The notes beneath the pieces are model-generated. The model did not search any database and had not been told where the DNA came from. It saw only the letters and a program-made list of their open reading frames with translations. Shown here piece by piece: positions 1-10,865 of a DNA stretch of 64,000 nucleotides. A program made the position numbers and the translations under genes. Position 1 is the stretch's first letter. Each line of letters opens with the position of its first letter. Origin of the DNA: Gracilariopsis chorda (lineage: Eukaryota; Rhodophyta; Florideophyceae; Gracilariales; Gracilariaceae); the NCBI GenBank assembly GCA_003194525.1, contig NBIV01000109.1, positions 177,826-241,825 on the forward strand. Reading direction: 5' to 3'.

Positions 1-806
1 TATATCCTTAATCCGATCAAATTTCTGTACACGCGCACCATTTATCCTTCTCAATTGAGGCTATTCAAAATAATCCACCAGAATTCAACCCAATTTTCGG
101 GGAAAGTCATAACCTGAGAGGTGTTGAGCTGTGAAATCGGCACATCCTATGAGAACGATATTCATCGATATGAACGCCACGCGTTGCTACACCAAAATGT
201 ATCTGCTACAGTCCCCATTTGTGTGGAATCAAAATGCTACATTAGATCATGAGAATTTCTTCCACTAAGAACAGCAGACATAGTCTTTGTATAAGAAGTT
301 CGTTCAACATAAACAGGGCATAGAATGGTTGATATTAACATTCAAAATTGCAAGTCGGCTGCAGCTCACGTGCTAACGTGACAAGAGCATTGGTTCTTTC
401 ATTCGCAAATACGTCCAAACCCAAGATAGTTTATCAACAATTAGGCTTTGCAATCTCTTATGTACTACTTTTAACATCGTATTCAACGATGCAGAGAAGT
501 TCTTTGGATTTGAATACAACCGCTGCACGACACATTCAAAAATATAGCAGAGAGGTCTTAAAAGATTTTTCGTGGAGGCAGTCATCGAAAAAGATCATAA
601 CTAATGGTGGTTTGGAAGTTGTTTTTTTGCATTGCATCGATACGTTACCAATAATAGAGCTGCATTAAACAGCAAGACCGTGTCCGATTTCACACAGAGA
701 AGAACAGTACGAGAACTTTTCTACCAGTTGAAAGCTCTTCTTTATATATATGTCTGGTACACCACTTACTAAAAAGGTGAAAAACCTCCAATGAATACAA
801 TAGATC
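1..806. other. No recognisable gene
   Basis: AT-rich stretch before the first LTR. Short open frames occur on both strands (for example 348-668 plus), but they overlap one another, lack recognisable domains and have ordinary noncoding composition. I see nothing that supports a gene. Confidence 0.5.
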
Positions 807-1631
807 TGTGGTGCAATGCCCGAAAGGGGAAAAACACCGAAAGACGTTCGGGATCTTCCTCTCACGAGGTGAACCCAGTTGGGTAGAGCCCTCCCAGAGG
901 TGTCACGGCGAAGCCGGTTTGTAAGACCAGGGACACCTGTCGCGACTCGTGCAGGGAGGTGAAGGCGAAGAATCGGTATCCGCGTGAGCGGGGTGTGATC
1001 CTCAGTAGAGGTATGTTTCCACGTAAGTGGGGGCGTGTGAGCGGATGCGCACACGAGGGCCGCGGAGAGCGGGAGGTGCTACCCTAAAAAGGGGAAAAAG
1101 GAAGGGCGAAAAGGAGAAAAAGAGGGCGAAGTGAGTCGCGAGAGCGACGGGGACGAACAGCGATGCCAGTAACAATATCCCTATACAGGGCGTAACACCA
1201 ATGCAATTGGAACAATTATACTCCCAGTGATGGGTCCCTTTAGATGTGCAAGGGGGTTAGATGTCCCGTGGTTTACGGCGTTTCCCTCCAAGGAGGAGTA
1301 GAGTACGCGCGCAAGCGGCAACAACTAGAGCCAATTCTCCAGGTTGGGGTCCCTTGTTGGGGAAGGTTTACTGGTGCGACGGCAGTGCGCCGTCGCACTA
1401 AGTACTAGCTTCCCAGAAATGGGTGTGAAAATAATAAATAATACTAGCTAAAATACTCCACATTTCGTGGCAACATCCACTACTGTGGCCAACCGCCAAT
1501 TGACCCAAAACCGTGTCCCACGTGTCCATATCCACCATAGTGGGGCGTAGTTCATATACACACTACACAACCGATAATATCGGGAAAGCGTTCAAGTACC
1601 CAGAATCCCTGCCGGAGGGCGTTGCACTTCA
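807..1631 (-). repeat. Solo LTR, copy 1 (hairpin-rich Ty3/gypsy family)
   Basis: An 825-bp sequence running from TGTGGTGCAATGCCC to GGGCGTTGCACTTCA (plus-strand reading), with TG...CA ends and short terminal inverted repeats. It is flanked by a perfect 5-bp target duplication, AGATC, at 802-806 and 1632-1636. No internal element is attached, so this is a solo LTR left by LTR-LTR recombination. The same sequence recurs at 25861-26686, 57621-58445 (inverted) and 58988-59794. The sense strand is inferred to be minus from copy 4, where a polypurine tract adjoins the LTR. Like its siblings it is packed with mini-hairpins, for example CCAC/GTGG, CCCA/TGGG and an 8-bp GCGACGGC stem. Antisense open frames inside it are shadows. 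Confidence 0.93.
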
Positions 1632-4223
1632 AGATCTAAACCTAAATATTCTACATTCTTACGTATTTTTTCATGTATGATATGAGTTAGTTTGATTGGC
1701 TAGAGACGCTGCAACAATAAAATTCTTGCATGCTTTTCTATAAGAATACAAAATTCTTATTTGGGGCAAGACCTTTCTGCCACTAACAAAGTTCAGCAAT
1801 AGAAACAATAGCAAATGTAGCTGCCCAATGTGTAGCAATCATTCAATAACTACATCGATAGTCAGCTACAGAAAGCGAAATGTCATTATTTACCCTTATT
1901 CGGCGGCACTACATTAAATTCAGTCATCCTTAAACAAAAATAAATGGAACTTGCTACCCTATCTGGCAAGGATCCTTTGAGATTTCTTAGTGCTAGTGCT
2001 AGCATAAGCGAGCAAAGTGCTTAGGAAGTTTTTATATCCTACTACGTAGACAAAGGTACAAGCATGATTGGGTTTGCAGCTTTTCTGACGAACGAAGACG
2101 GCTTGTGATCGTTTCTTTACTCTTAAGCATTTTGTACAGTATAAGTCCGTATTGTTGATTGACGGGAGGCATTCCATCAATAAAGTGCCTTGTTTACCCC
2201 TTTCAATGCATGTCTCTATGTTGGCGTAAATACGCATTGCCATTAAAAAAACTCACCACCACCAGCAGCATCAGCAGCAGCAGCAGCAAAGCTCGAGGCT
2301 TATTGGCTGCTGCTGTATGTTGACTATCACTGCTGCTGGGTGGCTGACATGACAGGAGTGCAAGCCACTCAGCAGCACAGTGGCTGGCACCGCAGTTACA
2401 TGTGCAGGCCAGCCAATGGCAATCAGTTGCACACTTGAACTCTCATTTAGCACCCAAAAGTAACAAATATTAAAAGTGGCACTGAAGAGTTACAGCTTAC
2501 CGTTTGAAAGACTTAGCAGGCTTTCTGCTTGCCTCTGAGTGGCTGACGCTACAGAAACGACGGCTAAGCCAGCCACTTAGCACTGCAAGGTTATTTGCAA
2601 ACTCTATTCCATAATCCCTCTCGGCGCTACCCACCTTATTGGTTTGCAGGTCGTATGTGAGCAATAGCGAGCAGAAATGGCCTGCAGATCCCCCAAAGTC
2701 ACCCTTATTCAGCGGCGCGCAGCGCTGCCCGCGGTCGAAAGCCACTTCTACTTTTTTAGGGATAATTAGTACAACGTATATTAGTAGTGCGGCTAAGTGG
2801 CGCCAGATATCTTAACAAAACGAGTGATATCAGCTAATCTAGCGAAAGAAGTGCAGGTATCGCAACAAAGGCTTTCCCAAATATTAAACCATCTGTTTCT
2901 GCTTCGCGCACGAGCGTTATAATGTCAGGTAATCCATAACAACAGACACCCTACATAAGCACCTCAGCAAAGGCCATTGCTTGGCAGAAAGAGGTATCGA
3001 ATCATCGACATCCTCACAAGTTTTGCAAAAATGCCATACGTAGAAGACAAACAAATGGGGCTAGGCCTCAACCACCTTTTATCATACAATCCTCTTTGCC
3101 ACTCGTGCGAGCCACTGAAAACCTCCGCAACACAGCACACTTCACCAAGACATTAATACCAGTTGAAGCATAGATTTCAAGCCGGTGGAAGCTGAAACCG
3201 ATGAACTGTTTTCTTGACGAGATTTCACAAGTTATAATTTGTGAAAGTAGGCACCGTCGGACATTCTTTAAGTTTCACCCATCGCAGCCACTAGAAGCAG
3301 CAGTAGATGTACGTTTGCGACGAATAATACCACTTTGTTTCATTTCGCAAATGGACGCGTCAAGTTCTTGTGCTAAGAAAAAGAGCAGAATGGTGGCTCA
3401 AGACATAATGGTTCAAGACACATCCGGTCTCGCCACATTGTAAATCAAAATTGGTTCTTGGAAAAGCACCAGCAGGCAAGTTGGCAATCCTGCTCTCTCG
3501 TACCTTGCGTGGTAGATACCCAATGTTGCTCTCTACGCAGAACCAAACCAGAACGGAAAGTTGGCAGTCTCGCTTCCTCGGACTAAGTTTGCGGGTATTC
3601 AGTACTATACATCTTGTTACTGGATCCCGTGAGAATCAGAAAAAACCTCACACGTTAATGACATGGCAGGATTTATCGCTTCACCTCGCCTCTTCTCTAG
3701 TCTCGAGAAATTCACGTGAAGAGTTTTACCATATACATATCGATCGAAAGAGGGATGTCAATATCTGGTTTTCTCGGTGCTGACTTCTACTTGGCCAGGT
3801 GAAAGACGGTGATCCTTGTGTGTAGGACGTATCATCGAGTTGTCTGCGGAGTACGTATCCGAACTACAAGCAGCAGCAAAGATTTTTTTGTCCTCCGATC
3901 CATAAGAGGAGAACATATTCAGAGCTTTAGTTGGTTCTGTGTGTGTTGGAGACTGTTTAGCTCCAACACCATCTCTTTCTTGAGACTTTGTTTATAACTT
4001 TGACAAATTATTCGTTTCTTCGAGACAAAAGGGTCTACAAACTCTCTTTTCTGGTTTCGCATAGCACTAGGCACCCGGAACCGGTATAAAACGAGATGAA
4101 ATTCAAATGTGAGGTTAGACGAGTGTAACATCAAGCATCACTGCATTTGTGTACATTTTCCCGTCTTCGAATTCTTATCTTTCGCACTAAGTGTTTATAC
4201 AGCTTCTGCCATCTTCCGCCATC
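1632..4223. other. Intergenic region with CAC/CAG microsatellite
   Basis: About 2.6 kb without a supported gene. At 2252-2289 there is a short CAC/CAG trinucleotide repeat. The 3200-3780 open frames on plus show no domain I recognise and run into stops. The last few hundred bases presumably hold the 5' leader and promoter of the RTX-like gene that starts at 4224, but no clear TATA element can be assigned. Confidence 0.5.
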
Positions 4224-5168
4224 ATGGCGGACGAACCTGAAGTTTTCAATGTTGCTGCCCAAGCCGAGTTCTTGACGGGCTTCGTTCATTCATTACCAAA
4301 CAGATGCCATAGGTTCCTTGGTTATGGAGATAAGAATGCGTTAGAAGCAATGGATTCCATTGATACTATTGGGGATGCAATGCGCCGAGCCAACGTTTCC
4401 GAAGAATACATTACCGCCGTTGAGAGTATTAAGGACGATGTTGAAATTAAAGCAGCGATTTCCCTGTTAGAGAGCTCACTGGAAGGGAAAGCCAACGTAG
4501 ATCGACTTGCAAAGAACGTGCCAAATCCAGAGCCCATCTCGAAATTCGTTGCCTTCCGTGATGATCCCGGCGTGAAGCGAGAAGTGCTGACTGGCAAAAC
4601 AGTAGACGGGGAAACGGACCTCATACGCTTCAGCAACTACATTACTGGGCCAGGAACCACTGTAGGAGGAGCAGCCGTTTCTATGCCGTTGAATCTCGCT
4701 GATATGGCTCTTGCTTTCAACAATGTTCCACTATACAGGTACTTGAAGCTGACCAAAAAGCTAAAGGAGGCCAATCGCAGTATTATTCGGTTTGTTGATG
4801 ATCAAGAAAAAGCTTTCAAACTATTCGGACGTCGTCCTTTTGAGGTTCATAAACCAAGAAAGCCATATACGATACAGCTCATCAGGACGGTTTCAGGAAT
4901 TGTTAAAGAGGGTCTGTTTGTAAAAGACGTTTTCAATGCGAGGGATGCGATATACAAGCGACGATTTTTGGCGCTGAAAGACCTCGAAATTGAGACTAGG
5001 AAGCGCAAAAGCAGAATTCGCGGTCAGAAAAGGCTTGCTTTGGTTGGAACCGGTGTACAGGGTGTGACCAGTACTTATGGAATTGCAAATGGTGTTGTTG
5101 ATATTGCAGCCGGGGATCAAATGATAGATAACGCTGAAACGCGTTTTAAGAACGGTGAGATTGACTAA
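4224..5168 (+). pseudogene. RTX-like gene, N-terminal segment
   Basis: Begins at the ATG at 4224 (context GCCATCATGGCGG, a good eukaryotic initiation context), downstream of a weaker GTG in the same frame. It encodes 314 mostly alpha-helical, soluble residues with no signal peptide: alternating charged helices, a Lys/Arg-rich patch near residues 255-270 and a Gly-rich VGTGVQGVTSTYG segment near residue 275. The frame closes at TAA 5166-5168, but the same frame then stays open to about 5340 and reads as a continuation of the helical domain. The TAA therefore looks like a point nonsense mutation. No family assignment beyond association with the RTX part downstream. Confidence 0.6.
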
Positions 5169-5301
5169 GAAACGTACAATCGAGCTTTAAGTAACGCACA
5201 TTTGCGCGTAGCGCAAGGTAACTTTGGAATTGGGGATGGGCTCAACAATCTGCGCCGTATAGCGATGGACAAATTGGCTGAAAAGACCAAGGGCTTGCGC
5301 T

Positions 5302-6230
5302 TTGGGCTTAGACACTTCGTTTCGCCTCAGTCGTCGGGGGGGTCTTTCCCTGGCAATGGGCGTCACCGCAATTGCTAAGCACTCTATGGCGGCGCAAGAT
5401 GCTTTTAAGGGAGGTTATTACTCAAGGGGTGTGGTGTATGGAATCATGGCCGGACTGGACACTTTGTCGGTTATTCTCGACGGCGTCAGTATGGCTTTTG
5501 ATTGTATTCCCGGTGTTGGTACCGCTATTTCGCTAGTCGTGGATGTGTTGAATACTCTCGTTGATTTTACCAACATGATTATTGGATTTTTTGTTGATAT
5601 GGTCGATAACAGGAGTTCTGAAGAATTAGTCAAAGAATCATTTGCTTCTTACCTTAAGTCTTCTGCCTTCCAAAGCTACATTGATCGGCAAGCAGAAGCT
5701 TACAAGGAACAAGGCTACGACTTATCCGTGTACATGGTAGATGCGAAAGCTCTGGGTCTTGAAGAAGAAGGGGTAGACTATTCCAAAATCGACGATACTA
5801 TCATAAGGAAACTGAGTGACAAGGCAGTAGCAGATGCAACCGACATAACCCTTCGAAAGGCCATTCTTGACGACAGCTCCACTGGAAGCGCGTTATATGG
5901 AGGCTTAAGTGATGATATGATCCTTGCAGGAGCAGGAGGCGACACGCTATATGGCCTAGATGGAGATGATCTCTTGTTCGGAGAAGCTGGAAATGATTCC
6001 ATTTACGGTGGTCCGGGAAATGACTATCTGAACGGTGGAACATCAGCAGATGATCTTTTCGGAGGAAAAGATGATGATCTTATAGCTTACGAACCTGGCA
6101 TCGATCGCATTGCCGATGGTGGCGACGGTGCTGATACAATTAAGATCTCTTCGGATTTTTTTCGCCAAAAATACAATAAGGCACAGAACAGCACTAGTCT
6201 TCGAGGAGGCCGGAAGAAATCGAGTTTATG
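5302..6230 (+). pseudogene. RTX-like gene, hydrophobic domain and nonapeptide repeats
   Basis: This segment carries two informative blocks. First, about residues 45-105 after 5302, a strongly hydrophobic helical stretch (IPGVGTAISLVVDVLNTL and the following residues) resembles the membrane-active helices placed before the repeats in many RTX proteins. Second, from about 5890 to 6130, there are at least seven Gly-Asp-rich nonapeptides (GAGGDTLYG, GLDGDDLLF, GEAGNDSIY, GGPGNDYLN, GGTSADDLF, GGKDDDLIA), the hemolysin-type Ca2+-binding beta-roll signature. The frame then ends in a non-matching tail (stop at 6280-6282), while the true continuation moves to another frame near 6200-6230. Confidence 0.75.
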
Positions 6231-9001
6231 TGTATCTTCGCCCAGGAGGGCGTGGAGGAGTAGCTCTCGGAGCATTGCTTGACAGTTTTTATGCGCTTTC
6301 AAATCCAATGCATCAACCTGCATTCTCGCCAGAGTCACCAGAGGCAAGCGAACTCGTGGAACTCTATGAGAGCGACAGGGAGAGTTACGTATCAGAAAGC
6401 AGTTTAACGGGGTCATATTTTTGGTATCTTGCGAGGAGGGGTACGAAATGCTATCTGACAGATGGTGGGCACATCTATAGCTGCACAAAAAGCATAACAG
6501 GAGAAATTGGAGAATTCAAGAAATCGGCGTACAGCATCGACAGCATCTCTTCCAGCTTGGCCGTTTACAATGAGACGTATAATATTATGGTGTACAATGG
6601 AAATTCCAAACTGAAAGCAATATTCACATTTGCTTTCAGGAGACCGAACAGCATTGTCAATGTTGAGAACGTCAGTGTCAGATTCAGTTCCGACTCGGGA
6701 TCTGCGGTTGATACGAGCTGTCAAGTAATCGGAGGTCCAAACACAGCGGTGATCGAATCTTCCTGTGGAGACAATACATACATATACACGGGAAACAGGA
6801 ACACAGTTGTTTTGGTTACGCTGTCCAAATCTTCCTCTTGGCAAATCTACAAGTCCATCATTGGAGGATCTGGAAGCAATACTTTGGTTCTCAACGGGAC
6901 TAACAGCACGGCTGGTTATTCGCTTGAACGACACCAAATTATGCTGCTTGACCATGACATTGACTTGGTAAACGCAAATCGAGTGGAAAACGAAGCAAAT
7001 AGGGGACTCTGGTTTGGAGACGAGCAGAAAGTCAATCGAGGAATATTTGTCAAGAACATGCAAACGATCAAGTTTTCCAACAGTCAGAGCGACAATGACG
7101 CGTTCCGCATTGATTGCACTAATCTCTCCGCAGGCCATCATTTCATTCTTGACAGCCATGTAAATGGTGCGCGCTTTTACGGAAGTGCTGGGGATGACAA
7201 AATCTCTATCACAATGATGAGCGGTACCAATAACATCATTGACGCATACGGAGGGAAGAACATGCTTTCTATGGAATCATGCGAGATATCTGCAGATATG
7301 AATATTGACATCAACCCAATACCGAGAGCTCGAGCAGGTTCGATTAAAGGAGAAAATTGCGAAGTTGAGTTGAAAAACTTCAGTAGCGTTCGCGGTAATG
7401 CGCGTACTACATTCATTGGAGGTCATACGGAAAACAACAATCTTCTTATTGCCAGTGGCGGAGAATGTACTGTGAGCTCTCGTGGAGGAAATAACACGCT
7501 AGTGGCAATGCGAGGTCGCCATGTTCTAAAAGGTGGAACAGGAAGTGATATTTTCGAGGTATACGGCCCTTTGATGACAGAGTTTGTCATTGTTACGGTT
7601 ACAAGGAGAGAACGTCTGCCAGTAGCAACGTGCATGGGCGCCGTATCACAGGCCGCAGTACTTGCTATACCTGTACTCCAAAACGATTCTCCTGAGGTCA
7701 AGTTGAACACCGCTCAAGTTGTGGATTCGCGTGGAAATCGTATTTCTGGCAAGGGCGCTGTCACCATCTCGAGTGACAAGCGTTCAATTACGTTCTCCGA
7801 ACTATCTGCTTTTGATTTTATGGACCAAAAACTCACCGAAATTGTAAGGATCCAGTACGTCACTGAAGGCTCTACTGCAGTGATTGAAGAGCACACGGAA
7901 GGAAACGCCCTGATGTTGCATGGGTTCTCGAGCAAATCACAGCTTGACTTGGAAGTTGATTCTACTGGCGATCTGCTTTGGAAGGATTCTAGCGGTCGAC
8001 TTGTTCTAACGGACAAGTATTGGGGTGATCTTTTCCGTGCTGGAATCCGAAATCTTGATCTACTGTTCTCAAACTTCGCATCCCGATTTCCAACCATTCA
8101 ATTAAACAGCACCGACCCAAATACCAATGAGATGAGCTACGAACAAGTATTCGATTTCTTAAGCGAGAAACTGGGTCATCTGAAGACTAGTATAAACGAT
8201 TTTGGAAACACCCTTGAAGTCACCAACCCCACAACAAACATTGTCGACGCCAAAGACGGTGGGAACTATATTTACGGAAAGTCCAAAAATGTGTCGTACA
8301 TATCTGGGGTTGGTAACGACATCATTGACTTAAGTGCCCTCGGTGAAGGAACCAGTTCGGATGCTTCGCAAACATCTGTGCAGACAGGAGAAGGAGACAA
8401 GGTGGTTATTGTGACTGGCAATGCTGGTCCTGTGCAGATCAATTTCGGAGTAAGTTCTCGTAAAAAGAGGAGCACGAAGATACTTGTATTCCAAGGGGTG
8501 GACGCCAGTCAAGTGCTTACTTCTGAAGGGCTCACTTTCATGACTGGAACGTCAACAATAACTTTGGACTCCCCTCCTGATATGCTAGTCTTCTCTCGAG
8601 ACTTGTACATGGTGATCGACGATGTCGACTTGTTTGTAACCACTCGAAGAGCCAATAATCCTTCTCCTTTCTTCTACAATCGAGTTCTCAATGATAATCT
8701 TGAACAGTACGGAAATTTTAGGAATACCCACGAAGAGCGCATTTTTCTGCAAATTACGCCACAAACGGGCGTCTTACAAATCAAACTATTGGACGGCACT
8801 GAGGTGTTGCATACATGGAAGATACCAATAAGAGCCGTTTTCGACCTCGAGGCAGTTAACATTTCGCACGGATGTCAGCTTGAATTCCAATTTGGCATCG
8901 GACTTTCAGAGGGAGTGTACGACGCACAAAAAATTCGAAAGCTTGTCATGGATTGCCTTCGTTCCAGTGAGAGACACACGGTGGTAAGAGATCGTCGATG
9001 A
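6200..9001 (+). pseudogene. RTX-like gene, large C-terminal beta-rich segment
   Basis: A continuous frame of more than 900 codons (open from 6110; homologous reading probably starts near 6200). It is beta-rich with scattered Gly/Asn/Asp repeats of the degenerate RTX/beta-roll type, for example around 7170-7260 (GSAGDDKISI), 7430-7550 (GGTGSDIFEVYG) and 8260-8340. There is no transmembrane helix and few cysteines. The frame ends at TGA 8999-9001, exactly where the inserted element begins, so the stop belongs to the insertion junction and not to the gene. The length and intactness of this segment suggest the insertion and upstream frameshifts are fairly recent. Confidence 0.65.
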
Positions 9002-9130
9002 CCCGGGATGTCATTAAACTCGCCCAGGCGATCGGCGGACTGGTCGCCTTCGTCGACCTGGGATGTCTCTAAAAGCGACCAGGCAGTCGGCAGACCGACG
9101 GCCCCAAGCGACCTGGGTGGCACTGTCCAG
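9000..9130 (+). repeat. 55-bp tandem repeat at head of the SINE-like insertion
   Basis: Units beginning GACCYGGGATGTC start at 9000, 9055 and (degenerate) 9110, an exact 55-bp period. Each contains ...TAAA.CG.CCAGGC.GTCGGC.GAC. The third unit diverges after GACCTGGG. It sits exactly at the 5' end of the inserted element, so it belongs to the element and not to the host gene. Confidence 0.75.
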
Positions 9131-9883
9131 AAAAGGCCCCCGCTAAGCTGTGCGAAACGGTAGGCACGACGCACGCGCTTCCCGGAAGATCTTGCCAGCC
9201 TTTCCCTGAGTTTTCCCGGAAGGGTCAGGAGTTTCCTACGGAAACTGAGGCGGCAGTCTTACCTCACGCAGCATCTCAGCATCGCGTGGATAATGGAAGA
9301 AAACAGGCCCGCCCGTACAAGGATCTGAATGGTTTTACAGGGTTTTTACGGAACTTGCGCCAGGATTGAAGAAAAGCACGTGTGTTAGGTCGGTTCAACT
9401 ACCCGAAATCGCCAAGGGTAAAGAGGAAAGGATGGGTAGAACGTCGTTAGTGCTTCTAGACGACGAAAACGAGGCACATTGGAATCCGCCTTGTCGTGGT
9501 GTGCCCCTTAGCTGACGTCCTCTGGTGGAAAGGGAAGGAATAGCAGAGAAAAGAATGGAAAAGGCGAGTCGCGTCAGAACGAAATGGATCCGATCTCGGG
9601 TCTTCCCGTAGAAGCTTGGTACTAATCTTTCCATGTTCCGAGATAGTAGCTAGTGAGCGCAACACGGCTGCTGCAAGGTGAGAGCAAGCAGCAGTCATCG
9701 GCTACATTCCGGGGACATGAATAGAGATTGGTACTACGGGACAGAGAAAATCTTTCTTTCCGAGGAGCTTTACGTACATAGAGTTTAGCATGCTAGACGA
9801 AGAAAAGCTCCCCTGTAGAGTTAGATTCTACCACAATGCCGTAATCAGGTAATGTGTGCCCATAAAAAAGAAGAAGAAGAAGA
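9000..9883 (+). mobile_element. SINE-like insertion with (AAG)n tail inside the RTX-like gene
   Basis: An 884-bp noncoding block interrupts the RTX-like gene. It is bounded by AGATCGTCGAT (8989-8999) and AGATCGTTGAT (9884-9894), an 11-bp target duplication with one mismatch. Its 3' end is AAAAAAG followed by AAG repeats (about 9864-9883), the kind of simple-repeat tail left by target-primed reverse transcription. The 5' end has a 55-bp tandem repeat. It contains no long ORF. The sequence just before the tail (CCGTAATCAGG...CCCA) recurs near 56660, again followed by AAG repeats, which suggests a family. No tRNA-derived A/B box could be assigned with confidence. Confidence 0.7.
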
Positions 9884-9893
9884 AGATCGTTGA

Positions 9894-10865
9894 TACCTTA
9901 CCACAGTCTACGCTTCTGAGTCTAGCACGCAAACAATATACCTTCCCGATGTTGATACGTTGGTGTACGCAGACCAAGACGGTGGTGAGATTTACGGCGG
10001 TTCAGGAAATAATGTGCTCAAAGCAACAGGTTCCCACCAGGTATTGAACACAGGACGCTGCCAGAGTTCTTCTGGCAAGGACATTGTTCACATTGCTTCA
10101 GATGCCGAAGATACAAGTGTGCAATTGATTGCTCGAGGGGATACTCTGGTTGTTGGTCAGAAGTTCATTGTGATCGAGGGTATTGTCGCAGATGTTGTTA
10201 CTGTCTCTAGACCGAACGGTGACCCTATACGACCAACTGCAGGATCGGCTTTTAATGCAGCTCCGTTTTGCATCAATATAGGCACCTCCACAGTTGCAAG
10301 TTTTGACGCCGTTCCAACGTATCTGTTCTTTGGATGTGCAGGTGAATATGAGATCGTGAGCGACCCAAGTACCTTTGTTCAGACGATTTCAACGAATAAG
10401 TATACCAATCGCTACATTGTTAATGAAGAGGGAATGGTTACGTTTCTTGCAACTGGGTTTGAATCTTCAGAGCTGGTCCTTCAACTGTCTTCATTCGGAT
10501 TCCAGAATCACACTCGTGTGGCGTTTGAGACAGTTCACTCAGAAATTGTAGGGTGGATGGTACTGGAATATGCAAGGGAGAGTAACATTACGAAAGGTGA
10601 CGTGGCTGTGCAAATTGCGACCTACATTCCAGGGGGAATTCGATTCAGGGATCGTACCGTTTCGAGTGGTGAAATAGTGTCATTTCTTCATGATGTGTTG
10701 AATAAGGCGGAGACAACATTTGACAGTACAGTTGGAGTCTCTGCCGGAAATGCAACGAAGACTGTGGAAGGCATGCTGGCAAAAAACAACCCGAGCAGTG
10801 TATATCATGATATTCTCAAGACATGTCGAGAAACGTTCAGGGTAACCAACATCGACCCGGAATGA
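9894..10865 (+). pseudogene. RTX-like gene, C-terminal segment after the insertion
   Basis: The frame opens immediately after the right-hand target duplication (from 9894) and runs 323 codons to TGA 10863-10865. It resumes the same protein: an Asp/Gly-rich beta-roll stretch (DQDGGEIYGGSGNNV) near 9970-10010, followed by a beta-rich, soluble C-terminal domain with a helical end (SFLHDVLNKAETTFDS). The first methionine-like start in this segment is not a true start; it is an internal piece of the larger gene separated by the insertion. The C-terminal domain has no recognisable family. Confidence 0.65.

Larger units (their letters stand above)
4224..10865 (+). pseudogene. Disrupted RTX-like calcium-binding repeat protein gene
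   Basis: Four open segments in the same orientation form one very large gene (about 1,900 codons of original coding sequence). Breaks seen: an in-frame TAA at 5166-5168, a frame change between about 5320 and 5345, another frame change near 6200-6230, and an 884-bp insertion (9000-9883) bounded by an 11-bp near-perfect duplication. The diagnostic part is a run of GGxGxDxLx nonapeptides around 5900-6130, typical of bacterial RTX proteins, preceded by a hydrophobic helical stretch. RTX proteins bind Ca2+ in these repeats and are secreted or surface-exposed in bacteria. In an alga-like genome the gene suggests past transfer from a bacterium. Introns instead of frameshifts cannot be excluded for the short breaks, but the TSD-flanked insertion argues for a dead copy. 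Confidence 0.72.

Noticed and set aside
665-1054. A 129-codon minus-strand ORF repeated almost identically at three other places
   Set aside because: It lies within the LTR and is repeated only because the LTR is; no domain, and it crosses the LTR boundary into unrelated flanks.
5166-6230. Spliceosomal introns explaining the breaks in the RTX-like gene
   Set aside because: No convincing GT...AG pair of plausible length restores the frame at either site, and the coding frame stays open directly after the TAA; left as frameshift and nonsense, but RNA data could reverse this.
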